In this document: one piece after another, positions 16,314-25,053 of the stretch
How the letters are laid out: the number at the start of each line of letters is the position of its first letter
Numbering within the stretch: position 1 is the first letter of the stretch
Assembly: GCF_009741925.1 (NCBI RefSeq)
Contig: NZ_WPCC01000002.1
Span: 143,539-207,538, forward strand
Source of the DNA: Natronomonas sp. CBA1123
Lineage (GTDB): Archaea > Halobacteriota > Halobacteria > Halobacteriales > Haloarculaceae
DNA: 64,000 nt
Reading direction: 5' to 3'
The notes under the pieces: model-generated
Told to the model about the DNA's origin: nothing
Databases searched by the model: none
What the model saw: the letters and a program-made list of their open reading frames with translations, nothing else
Program-made: the position numbers and the translations under genes

Positions 16314-17459
16314 TTACTCGAGAATATTGAACACGTCAACGGCTTTGTACTCTTTTCCGCGTTCTTTCCCGGTCACTTCCTCGATGAGGCCATCCGATTC
16401 GAGATTGTCGACGACCTTGTAGGCAGTCCGACGAGAGACGTCGAGATACTCCACGAGATCCGGTGCCGTAAAATACGGATACTGGAGTAACTGGCGTGCA
16501 AACTGATCCGTTTTCGTGTTGCCCGGATACTCCTTCTCGTAGCGCTCCTGGAGTTCACGGAGCTGGTGGGTTCGGTCGTACGATGTTTCCGCTTGACTTC
16601 GGAGCCCTTCGAGGAAAAATTGGAACCATTCGTTCCACGCACCCTCGTCACTGACCGCCCGCATTCGTTCAACGTATTCGACTTTGTGCCGGTTGAAGTA
16701 CGCGCTCGGGTAGATGTACGGACTCTCGAGATACCCTTGGCTCGTCAAATAGAGAATAATGAGGAGGCGGCCAAGTCGACCGTTCCCGTCCGAGAACGGA
16801 TGGACTGTCTCGAAAAAGTAGTGGATAATTGCAGCATCCACGAGTGGATGATACTGTCCGCCCATCCGGACGTATCCCTCAAGAGACTGCATCAGTGCGT
16901 CGAGCGCTTCCGGCGGTGGGGGAACGAACGGGCGTTCTCCCGACTGGGGACTTGTTAGATGAACCATGTGGTCCCGGAAGTCCCCGACAACGTCTCCGTC
17001 GTTTCGGACGTCTTCAAGCAGCATCGAGTGAAGGCGTTTGATGAGCGAGAGCGTTATTTCATCTCCACTCTTGACTTTCTCGAGCCCGTGGGTAAGCGCG
17101 TTTTCGTAGTTGAGTGCCTCTTTCAGGTCTTTTTCGACTGTCGGGTCTGTTTCAACCGTGGGATTCTGGGTGTGATATGCTTCAACGTCTTGGTATACAA
17201 CATCTGCCCCTTCGATACGTGCGGATTCGACAGCCTCAATCCGAATAAGTGAAGTATAGAGTACTGTTGAGAAATCAACGGTTGAACTGATGCCGTCGAC
17301 ACGACCGATCTGATGTGCGGCATCAGTTACGAGAGCGTGTGTCTGATCGGTGATTTCAAGCTTTGGCTCTATAGGGAGCGTCTCAGGCGAATAGTAGGGA
17401 TTTGGGTGATAGGAGACGTATGTCCCTGGCGCGCGATCGGGAAGCTCTTTCGGGGACAT
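16314..17459 (-). CDS. Fic-family AMP transferase with C-terminal winged helix
   Basis: A 381-aa protein. The Fic motif is complete: HPFSDGNGRLGR (220-231), with the catalytic histidine and the phosphate-binding loop. Before it is an inhibitory-helix candidate SARIEG (79-84), typical of class II Fic proteins that carry their own inhibitor N-terminal to the core. Residues about 320-375 form a winged helix (YPYFTAPDLVEYLDVSRRTA) as seen in many prokaryotic Fic proteins. The likely reaction is transfer of AMP from ATP to a hydroxyl of a target protein. Repeat copies 2 and 3 flank the gene on both sides. Related proteins act in regulation or as toxins; the target is unknown. Confidence 0.9.
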   Translation of the reverse strand: MSPKELPDRAPGTYVSYHPNPYYSPETLPIEPKLEITDQTHALVTDAAHQIGRVDGISSTVDFSTVLYTSLIRIEAVESARIEGADVVYQDVEAYHTQNPTVETDPTVEKDLKEALNYENALTHGLEKVKSGDEITLSLIKRLHSMLLEDVRNDGDVVGDFRDHMVHLTSPQSGERPFVPPPPEALDALMQSLEGYVRMGGQYHPLVDAAIIHYFFETVHPFSDGNGRLGRLLIILYLTSQGYLESPYIYPSAYFNRHKVEYVERMRAVSDEGAWNEWFQFFLEGLRSQAETSYDRTHQLRELQERYEKEYPGNTKTDQFARQLLQYPYFTAPDLVEYLDVSRRTAYKVVDNLESDGLIEEVTGKERGKEYKAVDVFNILE

Positions 17460-17603
17460 CTCGGTAGTAACACAATCTATCTCTGTTGATATAGGTGTTT
17501 TTATAGCCAGTATACGGACTGACTGTTTCCTAGTCTGTTGTTCTAATCAAGGACGGAGTGGTATACGTGCAATCTTCAGTACGCGCCTTCATGAGAACCG
17601 CGA

Positions 17604-17645
17604 TTAACCAACAATACTTCTCCAAATGTCTCCTATGTTGGTTAA
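17604..17645. repeat. 42-bp inverted-repeat site, copy 3
   Basis: TTAACCAACA at 17604-17613 and TGTTGGTTAA at 17636-17645 with a 22-bp spacer. It lies between the divergent Fic gene (start 17459) and the small gene at 17737, about 145 and 92 bases away. Confidence 0.9.
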
Positions 17646-17736
17646 TTATTCTTCATGTTCGCGAACGCCGACAGCTCCGGCACCCGTGTCTCCGCGAGTT
17701 CTCGACGGGTGAATACCTCACCGAGCGGCTCCCAAA

Positions 17737-17964
17737 ATGAATGATTGGGTCCGAGGATGGAAGGACGAGTTCGACGTCGAATCACCGAATCAACTTCGCG
17801 GGACGATCGCTGATCAGGGACTCGATGTCACCGAAAAGGATCGTCGCCGAGAGATTGCGCGTGAGTGGGAACCGGTCCAGCGGCGAATCGAAATTGTGGG
17901 TTTTGCCATCCGAGAGTGGGACTTTCTAGCCCCAGCGACCAAACGTGGTGAGGTTCGGAGGTGA
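17737..17964 (+). CDS. Small charged protein, 75 aa
   Basis: A 75-aa protein starting MNDWVRGWKDEFDVESPNQL, rich in Arg, Asp and Glu, probably helical and cytoplasmic. No known motif. It follows 42-bp site copy 3 by 92 bases and precedes the MNT/HEPN pair in the same direction by about 90 bases, so it may be a single-gene cassette. Function unknown. Confidence 0.5.
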   Translation: MNDWVRGWKDEFDVESPNQLRGTIADQGLDVTEKDRRREIAREWEPVQRRIEIVGFAIREWDFLAPATKRGEVRR

Positions 17965-18052
17965 CACATCTCGTTCTTCGCACGTCCGTTGCTGGCAGAT
18001 GAATACTTAGGTCGGTCCCGGTACATATATAAGGTTTTTATAGTAGTGGTCC

Positions 18053-18760
18053 GTGATACGGCATATGGACCGTGAGACGAATAGTACGAATTCGTCTGGG
18101 ACAGCTATTTCTCTTTCAATACCGCCTTCAGATCCGGATTTATTCAAACACAAGGCGACGAGTGACGTCCTTCTATTTTTAACAAATCACCGATTCAGTG
18201 ACTTCTCACTGCGAGAACTCGCGACACAGATTGGTCACTCACACCAGTCCGTCCGACGGGCAGTAAACGTTCTCAGCGCTAACGACCTGGTCATCGAATC
18301 GCCTGAAAGCAACCAGCGACTCGTCCAGATCAACAGACAACGCCTGTCTATCCCGGACGATCCGATCCTTCGCATTCCTCAGCCAGAGTATCACCAACCG
18401 GTCAAAGCTGCGGTCACGGAACTTCGTGAGAACATCATCGATGTGGTCGGCATCATTCTCTATGGGAGTGTGGCTCGGGGCGAGGCTGACCGGCGGAGCG
18501 ATATCGATCTCTGGGTGCTAACCCGGTCTGGGCGGGCGGAAAGCCAACGAGAAGCGAACGCCATTGCCCGTGATCTCGAAGACACGGAGTTCGATGGTGA
18601 CCGATACGCCTACGATATCGATGTCGAGGCCGTCCAGGCGATTCCGACGTACACCGAAGACATCCGGGAGATCGTCGTTTCGGGGATTCCGGTCTACAAG
18701 ACGAGTGACTTCGAAACCGTCGAGAACCTCCTCTTGGAGGAAGGAGTCACTGATGAGTAA
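18053..18760 (+). CDS. mntA: MNT-domain antitoxin (nucleotidyltransferase) with N-terminal winged helix
   Basis: A 235-aa protein. Residues 36-100 form a winged helix (FSLRELATQIGHSHQSVRRA). Residues 115-215 form a minimal nucleotidyltransferase with GSVARG (138-143) and the D150/D152 pair (RRSDIDLW). In MNT/HEPN (type VII) systems this enzyme modifies and silences the HEPN toxin with AMP. The next gene starts 8 bases before its stop. The start could also be MDRETN, four codons downstream. The extra winged helix suggests that it also regulates the operon. Confidence 0.85.
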   Translation: MIRHMDRETNSTNSSGTAISLSIPPSDPDLFKHKATSDVLLFLTNHRFSDFSLRELATQIGHSHQSVRRAVNVLSANDLVIESPESNQRLVQINRQRLSIPDDPILRIPQPEYHQPVKAAVTELRENIIDVVGIILYGSVARGEADRRSDIDLWVLTRSGRAESQREANAIARDLEDTEFDGDRYAYDIDVEAVQAIPTYTEDIREIVVSGIPVYKTSDFETVENLLLEEGVTDE

Positions 18761-19262
18761 CGGCTCGGACCCGACCGCTGTGCTCGCAGCACTCGACCGC
18801 GCACAGGATGCTTTCGAGATGGTCGGACACGGTCAGACAGCGTTCGAGGACGGGATTAGTGCTGACGAAGACTGGAAGACACAGCTGACGAAAGCGTGCC
18901 GCCTCCTCGAGGTCGTTGACACGCTCCAGTCACAGGACGGGTACTACACGGCCGTCATCGAGATCTGTTTCGGCGCAATTGAACGGTCAATCGAGGCGTA
19001 CGCACTTGCGATGACGAACGATACGCTTCAGGACTTTCAGGACCATCAGTTCAGCTACGAGCGTGCCCACCAAATCGGGCTGTTTGAGCGGGAGACTGCA
19101 GAGGCGATGAAGGACCTCTACAGCGAGAACCGGACAGAGAGTTATTACGGCGGCGGGCGTCCAACCGAAGAGCAGGCGGAAGCAATGACCGACCTCGCCA
19201 GCGCTGTCCATCAGTTCGCAGTAAGCCAGATCCGGGAAGGCGGCGTCTGTCTGTGTGACTGA
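18753..19262 (+). CDS. hepT: HEPN-type toxin of the MNT/HEPN pair
   Basis: A 169-aa helical protein starting MSNGSDPTAVLAALDRAQDA. It contains the helical bundle expected for HEPN RNases, with the C-terminal block RTESYY and AEAMTDLASAVHQFA. The standard R-x4-6-H catalytic pair is not evident; the closest candidate is R127 followed by YY, so activity may differ from classic HepT. It overlaps the antitoxin gene by 8 bases. A truncated relative is at 10903-11157. Confidence 0.8.
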   Translation: MSNGSDPTAVLAALDRAQDAFEMVGHGQTAFEDGISADEDWKTQLTKACRLLEVVDTLQSQDGYYTAVIEICFGAIERSIEAYALAMTNDTLQDFQDHQFSYERAHQIGLFERETAEAMKDLYSENRTESYYGGGRPTEEQAEAMTDLASAVHQFAVSQIREGGVCLCD

Positions 19263-19435
19263 CTACGTTTCAACACTTCAGGTGTGCACTATGGACCGGA
19301 AACCCCGACGAAACTCACGCCATATTGTCAGCCATCCAATTCCACCGAATTACGGAACTTCCCGGCTGATATCGGACAAGGAACGTCGGAAACGTGGGGT
19401 TGGATCGAAACGACGGAAATCTGAGGTGAGGTCCA

Positions 19436-21604
19436 CTACGACAATTCGTTCGAGGCTCCGAACGAGCTCAAAACGGCGTCCCTCTCACCGGAGAGCTCTC
19501 GACGAATGTCGGACCGGTCCCACCCGAGCGGTGAAAGCACGCTCTCGACCGCTCTGACCAGCTGCCTCTCGTAGTAGGAGGCGTCGTAGGTCTCGATCGC
19601 TTCGTGGGCGAGGGCGACCCGGTCTCGCGAGGATTTCTCGTCGTCGACGACCACATACTCGATATCCTGGCCCGGGTGGACTGCCAGGTCCTGCTCGCGG
19701 GCTCGCTTCAAGGCGGCCACATTCTGGGTATTCTGTGAGTAGCCCTCCAGCGGTTTGGAGACACGATTCCGCTCGACGAGCCGTTCTACTGCTACGTTGC
19801 CCGCCTGCAGTTCATCGATTGCTCGTTCGAGCCGTCCGATCACCGCGTCCGGTGACCGCGTGGCATCGAGCTGGTCGAGACAGTCCCGCTGGACGTCCTC
19901 GATGAACGGCGGGGTCGAACGCTGTCGGGCTTCAATACCTCTGATCTTGAAGTCGTCGTCGCCGGCGACCTTCCCGAAATACTTCGTCAACGCGCCGGCG
20001 TCGCTCTCGCGCTGCGGGACGAACGCCACCCAGTCGTAGTGGGCCTCGTGTTCGAGCCGAATCTCGACGCGTTCCGTGACCTCCGTCGCGAGTGCCTCGA
20101 GTTCTTCACGGTCATCGTTGTCGATGTCAGGGTCCGGGGTCACCCAGATTGAGTCGACGATGCCGTGGACGACGCGCCAGCCGCCAGCTTCCAGCCGCTG
20201 TTTCGCCGCCAGCAGAATCTCACGGGCGAACGCGTTAATCGCCTCGTGGCACTCGATGCGGCCAAACTTCGCGTTGCTGAACCCCTGATAGCCGAAGCAG
20301 GCGACGAGGATCCATTTTAGCGCTCCCGACCGTCCCTCGAGTTCCGCGAGTCGGTCCTCATTGGGGTCGTCCCGCTCATGCTCGCGACGGATGGCCGCCT
20401 TGATCTCGTCGCGAGCGTCGATGATCGGCTGGAGCACGTCGACGAGGTAGCCCCGGTCGTCGCAGATCGAGTATCCGAGGCCGGGGACGTCGTCGCGGTC
20501 GCTGTGGCAGTCACACCGGATGACGTCCGGTGAGACGTTCCGGGTACAGATGATGTTCGGGTACAACGAGGAGAAATCGAGTTCGTGGACGTTCTCGTGG
20601 AGACCGACCTCGGGAGCGAAGATGAAGCCGCCACGGTCGGCGTCGTGGAGCGTCCCCATCGGCTTGTAGAACTCGTGGCGCCAGGAGGTCCACGGGACGA
20701 GGACGCCGCGGCCGTGGGCCTCGCAGATCTGGATGGCGGTGAGCACGTTCCCGATCGACGCCCACGCAAGCTCCTGGACGGGCTTTTTCGAGCGCGACAC
20801 GAGGTCGAGGACGCCGTCGAGGTTCGTCTCCCCGTAGAAGAACGTGTTCGACTTGTCGATGATCGCCCGGCCGGGCACGTTGTAACGTGCCGGCGAGTGA
20901 CCGACGCGACCGTAGCTCGAGTACGTCGACCGGCTCGCGAGCTGCTGATAGTCGATGTCCGGCCACCGACTCAGTGAGAAGTCGTCGACGCCGGCGTCAG
21001 TTGCCATTTCGTGGAGGGTCGGGACGATTTCGCTCGTCGAACAGACCAGGACGTCCGGATCGTGTGTGTCGATCGCCCCTTGGACGGCCGACAGAATGTC
21101 CGGAGGCGAGCCAGTGACGGTGTTGCCGGCGACGGACAGCTCTCCATAGGTGTCGTTACTCGTTTCGGTCACCGGGACGCTGAGCCGGAGCGTCGACAGC
21201 TCGCTCGCCGGCGTCGGATTGACGCCGGTCTCCAGACAGTACCGGAACTCTCGCGAGAAGTCGACGTTGAAACAGGCGAGATCCCCGACTGGATACTCCG
21301 ACAGCTGGCGTGCCTGCCGGGCGAGTGGGGTGACGCGGTCGATGTGGGCGACGTCGACGGCGAGGACTGGTTCCTCGTCCCGTCGAAAGCCCGGCCGTCG
21401 CGCAACCATTTCGGTCGTGACGACGTCCGGGTGCTGATCGTACACCGACTGGAGTGTCGTGAGGTCGAGGTCGGTCTCTGGGTCGCGAGCGGCGACGTAG
21501 AAGCGCGGTGTGTAGTTATCGCGTTCTGTTGCGACGGCGCCGCCGGCGGTTGCTTCCCACTCTAGAATGCGGCCATCATCGAAAAAATCAACCGTGAATG
21601 GCAT
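19436..21604 (-). CDS. PolB2-like family B DNA polymerase
   Basis: A 722-aa family B polymerase. Motif A is ELDFSSLYPNII with catalytic D343. Motif B is K430 followed by ACFGYQGFSNAKFG. Motif C, normally YGDTDS, reads HGIVDSIW (480-487), so the first aspartate is lost but the metal-binding D484 remains. Exonuclease motif I (D-x-E) is not seen in the N-terminal half, so proofreading is probably absent. Such divergent PolB2-type enzymes are common on haloarchaeal plasmids and chromosomes; their role (translesion or repair synthesis) is not settled. Repeat copy 4 lies 173 bases upstream of the start. Confidence 0.85.
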   Translation of the reverse strand: MPFTVDFFDDGRILEWEATAGGAVATERDNYTPRFYVAARDPETDLDLTTLQSVYDQHPDVVTTEMVARRPGFRRDEEPVLAVDVAHIDRVTPLARQARQLSEYPVGDLACFNVDFSREFRYCLETGVNPTPASELSTLRLSVPVTETSNDTYGELSVAGNTVTGSPPDILSAVQGAIDTHDPDVLVCSTSEIVPTLHEMATDAGVDDFSLSRWPDIDYQQLASRSTYSSYGRVGHSPARYNVPGRAIIDKSNTFFYGETNLDGVLDLVSRSKKPVQELAWASIGNVLTAIQICEAHGRGVLVPWTSWRHEFYKPMGTLHDADRGGFIFAPEVGLHENVHELDFSSLYPNIICTRNVSPDVIRCDCHSDRDDVPGLGYSICDDRGYLVDVLQPIIDARDEIKAAIRREHERDDPNEDRLAELEGRSGALKWILVACFGYQGFSNAKFGRIECHEAINAFAREILLAAKQRLEAGGWRVVHGIVDSIWVTPDPDIDNDDREELEALATEVTERVEIRLEHEAHYDWVAFVPQRESDAGALTKYFGKVAGDDDFKIRGIEARQRSTPPFIEDVQRDCLDQLDATRSPDAVIGRLERAIDELQAGNVAVERLVERNRVSKPLEGYSQNTQNVAALKRAREQDLAVHPGQDIEYVVVDDEKSSRDRVALAHEAIETYDASYYERQLVRAVESVLSPLGWDRSDIRRELSGERDAVLSSFGASNELS

Positions 21605-21776
21605 TTGATAATCATTCCCTCCTATACCCTACAGAACAGCCGAATGTCCGATAAGCTACGGCGTGTCGTTTCCGCGTTTCTGGAAACGAGTCGAGGACAC
21701 GGACGATGGCGTCTTCTCTTCTATTGTTCGTGTTCCCCCTTCCTTCCGGAATGATTTCCGTAGTTCGTCACTTGCG

Positions 21777-21818
21777 TTAACCAACAAGCCCAGAGTGATC
21801 GGCCCAGATGTTGGTTAA
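21777..21818. repeat. 42-bp inverted-repeat site, copy 4
   Basis: TTAACCAACA at 21777-21786 and TGTTGGTTAA at 21809-21818 with a 22-bp spacer. The last part of the spacer (GGCCCAGA) resembles that of copy 5 (GGCCCAAA). It is upstream of the polymerase gene and of the divergent gene at 22017. Confidence 0.9.
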
Positions 21819-21837
21819 AACTCAGCAACGAATGCTA

Positions 21838-21960
21838 TCCTTCTTCGAGGATAGAATCTACAGGCGAAACAGACCGAGTGCCTCGGGGCTTGCCCCCGAG
21901 GCGGTTCACACGGTCGCTCGCGACAGTCGCCCGAACCGCTATAATGCAGGGGAGTGACGT
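21838..21960 (+). other. Structured remnant like a TnpB-element end
   Basis: Two nested stems: GCCTCGGGG 21880-21888 with CCCCGAGGC 21894-21902, then CGGTTC 21902-21907 with GAACCG 21933-21938. Opening sequence TCTACAGGCGAAAC is similar to TCTACAGGCAGAAC at 26640, near the TnpB gene. Strong GC stems of this type occur at the 3' ends of IS200/IS605-type TnpB elements, where the guide RNA is made. No TnpB gene is left here, so it would be an orphan end. Confidence 0.4.
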
Positions 21961-22016
21961 GCCACCACGATGCTGATCGAGGAACTCTTTGATCCATTTT
22001 CAGGGGGCGTTGCACC

Positions 22017-23084
22017 ATGACTGACGCCGATGATCTCGTCTCTGCGGACGCGTTGGAAGCGTTCTGTCATGAGGAACTCGGTGGTTCGCCGGACGCGTCC
22101 CTCGCCGTCGAGCGCCATGAGGGCGGGTTCTCAAACGAGACACTGCTCGTCGAGTGGGACGGCCGCGATCTAATTCTGCGGCGCCCGCCTGTCGGTGATC
22201 ACGCGGAGGGAGCCCACGACGTACTCCGGGAGGCCCGAGTGATGGACGCCGTTGCCGGCGAGGTGCCGGTGCCGGAGGTTGTGGCGACTTGCGATGACTC
22301 CGACGTGCTCGGCAGTGATTTCGTGTTGATGGAGCGTCTTGACGGGGACGTACTGCGGACCAGCGAACCAGCCCGGTTCGCTACCCCGGAACACCGCCGC
22401 GCAGTCGGTGAGCGCTTAGTGGACACACTTGCGGCCATCCATGCGGTGGATTATGAGGCGGTCGGACTGGCTGAGGGCGAGTTCGGGTATCCCGAAGGCT
22501 ATCTTCAACGGCAGGTCGAGAACTTCACTGAGCAGTTGGACTGGATTCTCCAGAAGACCGAGCAGGACCGCAAGGTACCACACGTCCGTGAGGTCGGCGA
22601 CTGGCTGGCCGAGAACGTCCCTAATGAGGCCGATCATGCTCTCGTTCATGGCGATTATAAGCTTGACAACCTCATGTTCGCGCCCGGGACGCCGCCCGAG
22701 GTCGCCGGAGTTCTCGACTGGGAACTGAGTACGCTGGGAGACCCGCTTGCGGACCTGGGGTGGATGCTGGTCTTCTGGCGGAACGCCGACGACCGCGATA
22801 TCGGTCTCCCCGAGGAACTCGTCCCCCAGTTCATGGAGCATGCGGACTACCATAGTCGGCGCGAACTGGTCGACCGGTATGAGGACCGGACCGGAAGAGC
22901 GTTCACCAACGAGCGGTTCTACCGGGGACTGGCTGGCTACAAAGTTGTCACTACCTCCGAGGCGATGTACTACCGCTATCTGTCGGGTGACGCCGACGAT
23001 CCGCTCTATCCCGCCTTAGAGGAAGGTGTCCCCGAACTGGCCCGCCGGGCAAAGCGTATCATCGAGGGCGAGGAGCCGCTTTGA
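22017..23084 (+). CDS. Phosphotransferase-family (ACAD10/11-like kinase) protein
   Basis: A 355-aa protein of the aminoglycoside-phosphotransferase fold. The catalytic loop HGDYKLDN and the metal-binding DWELSTLGDPLADLGWM are intact. Proteins of this exact pattern are the kinase part of ACAD10/ACAD11 and sit next to acyl-CoA dehydrogenases or synthetases in bacteria and archaea, acting on hydroxylated acyl-CoA intermediates. The start overlaps the stop of a 16-codon frame (21970-22020, ATGA junction) that may be a leader or a remnant. The next gene is an acyl-CoA synthetase, supporting a role in fatty or branched acid use. Confidence 0.85.
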   Translation: MTDADDLVSADALEAFCHEELGGSPDASLAVERHEGGFSNETLLVEWDGRDLILRRPPVGDHAEGAHDVLREARVMDAVAGEVPVPEVVATCDDSDVLGSDFVLMERLDGDVLRTSEPARFATPEHRRAVGERLVDTLAAIHAVDYEAVGLAEGEFGYPEGYLQRQVENFTEQLDWILQKTEQDRKVPHVREVGDWLAENVPNEADHALVHGDYKLDNLMFAPGTPPEVAGVLDWELSTLGDPLADLGWMLVFWRNADDRDIGLPEELVPQFMEHADYHSRRELVDRYEDRTGRAFTNERFYRGLAGYKVVTTSEAMYYRYLSGDADDPLYPALEEGVPELARRAKRIIEGEEPL

Positions 23085-23217
23085 ATGGGCTGCTGCGTTC
23101 CCCCGACGACTGATCGTTCGGACGCATCAGATGTGACAGATTGGAATCACGAATCGACGGCGCTCAGAGGGTCGCTAGACAAAACGATTTTGATTGGGCC
23201 ACTAGTTTATGTGTCAC

Positions 23218-24897
23218 ATGGCCACAATTGAACGTCTGGACAGGTACCATTTTCACGAGCACGATTGGGAGACTTTCGAAGAGATACGCGACTGGTTCGA
23301 GTGGGAGGTCCCGGACCGGTTCAACATCGCCGCGTACGTCTGCGATCGGTGGGCCGAAGAGACACCTGAGCAGACGGCTCTGTTCGTTGAGGACGAGTCT
23401 GGTGCGACGGACACGTATACGTTCGCCGAATTCGAGGCCGCGGCGAGCAGGTTGGCGAACCACCTGGCGGCCAGCGGCGTTGAGCGCGGAGACCGAATCG
23501 GTGTAAATCTGCCCCAGAAGCCCGAGACAGCAATCGCCCACGTTGCGGCCTGGAAGCTTGGTGCGGTTTCGGTACCGCTGTCGACGCTGTTCGGACCGGA
23601 CGGGCTGGGCTATCGGCTGGCCGACGCCGGCGCGAGCGCCTGTATCGTCGACGGCAGTAACGTCGGTGCGCTCCGGCGTGCTCGTGACGACTATGACCTC
23701 GATTTGGCGTCGGTACTCGTTGTCGACGGGCAACCGGAAGGCGACGAGCAGGCGTACGCCGACGCCGTGGCCGGTCGGGACGCCGAGTACGAAGCAGTCG
23801 ACACCCCTGCGGAGGACGACGCGCTGCTCATCTACACCTCTGGGACGACGGGCGATCCGAAGGGCGTCCGGCATGCCCACCGTGTGTTGCTGGGGCACCT
23901 CCCGGGTATCCAGACGGTTGCCGACTTCGAATTCGGTGACGAGACGCGGTTCTGGACGCCGGCGGAGTGGGCCTGGATCGCCTCGCTGTTCAACATCGTC
24001 TTCCCGGCGCTGTTCTACGGGCGGCCGGTACTGGCGTATCATGGCGGCGAGTTCGACCCGGCGAAGGCGTTCGACCTGCTGGACCGCTACGACATCACGA
24101 TGCTGTTCGCGCCGGCGACGGCACTCAAGTTCATGATGCAGGTACCCAGCGAGGAATACGACGTGGACTCGCTGCGCGTCATCGGAAGCGGTGGCGAGAC
24201 GCTCGGCGAGTCGGTCGCGGAATGGGCGGCAGAAACGTTCAGCGGCGCCGCTGTCCACGAGGGGTACGGACAGACCGAGGCCAACGTGACCGTCGTCGAA
24301 AACGGGTCGCTGGCAGAACAGCGCACTGGGTCAATGGGCTTGGCCGCACCGGGTCACGAAGTTACCATCGTTGATCCGGAGACCGGCGAGCCTACAGTCG
24401 AGCCGAACCAGGTCGGCGAGATCGCCGTCAGATATGAGGGCGACCCAGTCTGCTTCAAGGAGTACTGGAACGAGCCTGCAAAGACCGACACCAAGGTCCG
24501 GAACGGGTGGTTGCTGACTGAGGACCTCGGTCGGATCGACGAGGACGGCTACTTCTACTTCGAGTCCCGAAAGGACGATGTCATCATCTCTTCGGGCTAC
24601 CGCATCGGCCCCGAGGAGATCGAAGAATCGCTGGCCAGCCACGACGCCGTCACGGACGCCGCCGTCATCGGTGTCCCCCACGAGGAGCGCGGGGAGGTCC
24701 CGAAGGCGTTCGTACTGGTCGCCGATGGGTACGACCCCGGCAACGAGCTCCGTGAGACGTTAATGGCCCACGTCAAGGACCGGCTGGCAAAGTACGAGTA
24801 CCCTCGCGAAGTCGAGTTCGTTGCGGAACTCCCCCGGACGACGACGGGAAAGGTCCGCCGGCAGTCACTTCGCGAACAGGAAGGGCTGGACGACTGA
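23218..24897 (+). CDS. Acyl-CoA synthetase (AMP-forming, ACSM-like)
   Basis: A 559-aa adenylate-forming enzyme that activates an acid with ATP and CoA. The phosphate loop is IYTSGTTGDPKG, the A5 motif is GYGQTEAN, the adenine region is GWLLTEDLGRIDEDGY and the C-terminal lysine motif is PRTTTGKVRR. The start at 23218 gives MATIERLDRYHFHEHDWETF, typical of medium-chain or acetyl-CoA-type synthetases in haloarchaea. It lies 133 bases after the phosphotransferase gene in the same direction and is probably part of the same unit. Substrate is not fixed. Confidence 0.9.
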   Translation: MATIERLDRYHFHEHDWETFEEIRDWFEWEVPDRFNIAAYVCDRWAEETPEQTALFVEDESGATDTYTFAEFEAAASRLANHLAASGVERGDRIGVNLPQKPETAIAHVAAWKLGAVSVPLSTLFGPDGLGYRLADAGASACIVDGSNVGALRRARDDYDLDLASVLVVDGQPEGDEQAYADAVAGRDAEYEAVDTPAEDDALLIYTSGTTGDPKGVRHAHRVLLGHLPGIQTVADFEFGDETRFWTPAEWAWIASLFNIVFPALFYGRPVLAYHGGEFDPAKAFDLLDRYDITMLFAPATALKFMMQVPSEEYDVDSLRVIGSGGETLGESVAEWAAETFSGAAVHEGYGQTEANVTVVENGSLAEQRTGSMGLAAPGHEVTIVDPETGEPTVEPNQVGEIAVRYEGDPVCFKEYWNEPAKTDTKVRNGWLLTEDLGRIDEDGYFYFESRKDDVIISSGYRIGPEEIEESLASHDAVTDAAVIGVPHEERGEVPKAFVLVADGYDPGNELRETLMAHVKDRLAKYEYPREVEFVAELPRTTTGKVRRQSLREQEGLDD

Positions 24898-25003
24898 CTG
24901 TTAGTAGACGTCGAGCGCGGTGCTCTCAATGTAGACGATTCAAGCCCCGTCTGCTCAGTACTTTACAGTTGGTCGATCGGCTTGTAGATGGCTTTGTGAA
25001 CTA

Positions 25004-25053
25004 CCCTACCCTACTCGCTCACAGCTTGCGCGGTTCGCTCGTTGAGGGTAGGG
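25004..25053. other. Hairpin at the 3' end of the TnpB gene
   Basis: A perfect 9-bp stem, CCCTACCCT 25004-25012 and AGGGTAGGG 25045-25053, overlaps the last codons of tnpB. Such hairpins mark the right end of IS200/IS605-type elements and the 3' part of the guide RNA transcribed from TnpB loci. Confidence 0.55.

Noticed and set aside
21815..22018. Minus-strand frame of 67 codons
   Set aside because: It covers the hairpins and reads as Arg/Pro-rich chance sequence; no start signal or family.
23164..24258. Long minus-strand frame of 364 codons opposite the acyl-CoA synthetase
   Set aside because: Its composition (R/V-rich, no domain) is typical of the antisense frame in GC-rich genes. The synthetase on the plus strand has all family motifs.
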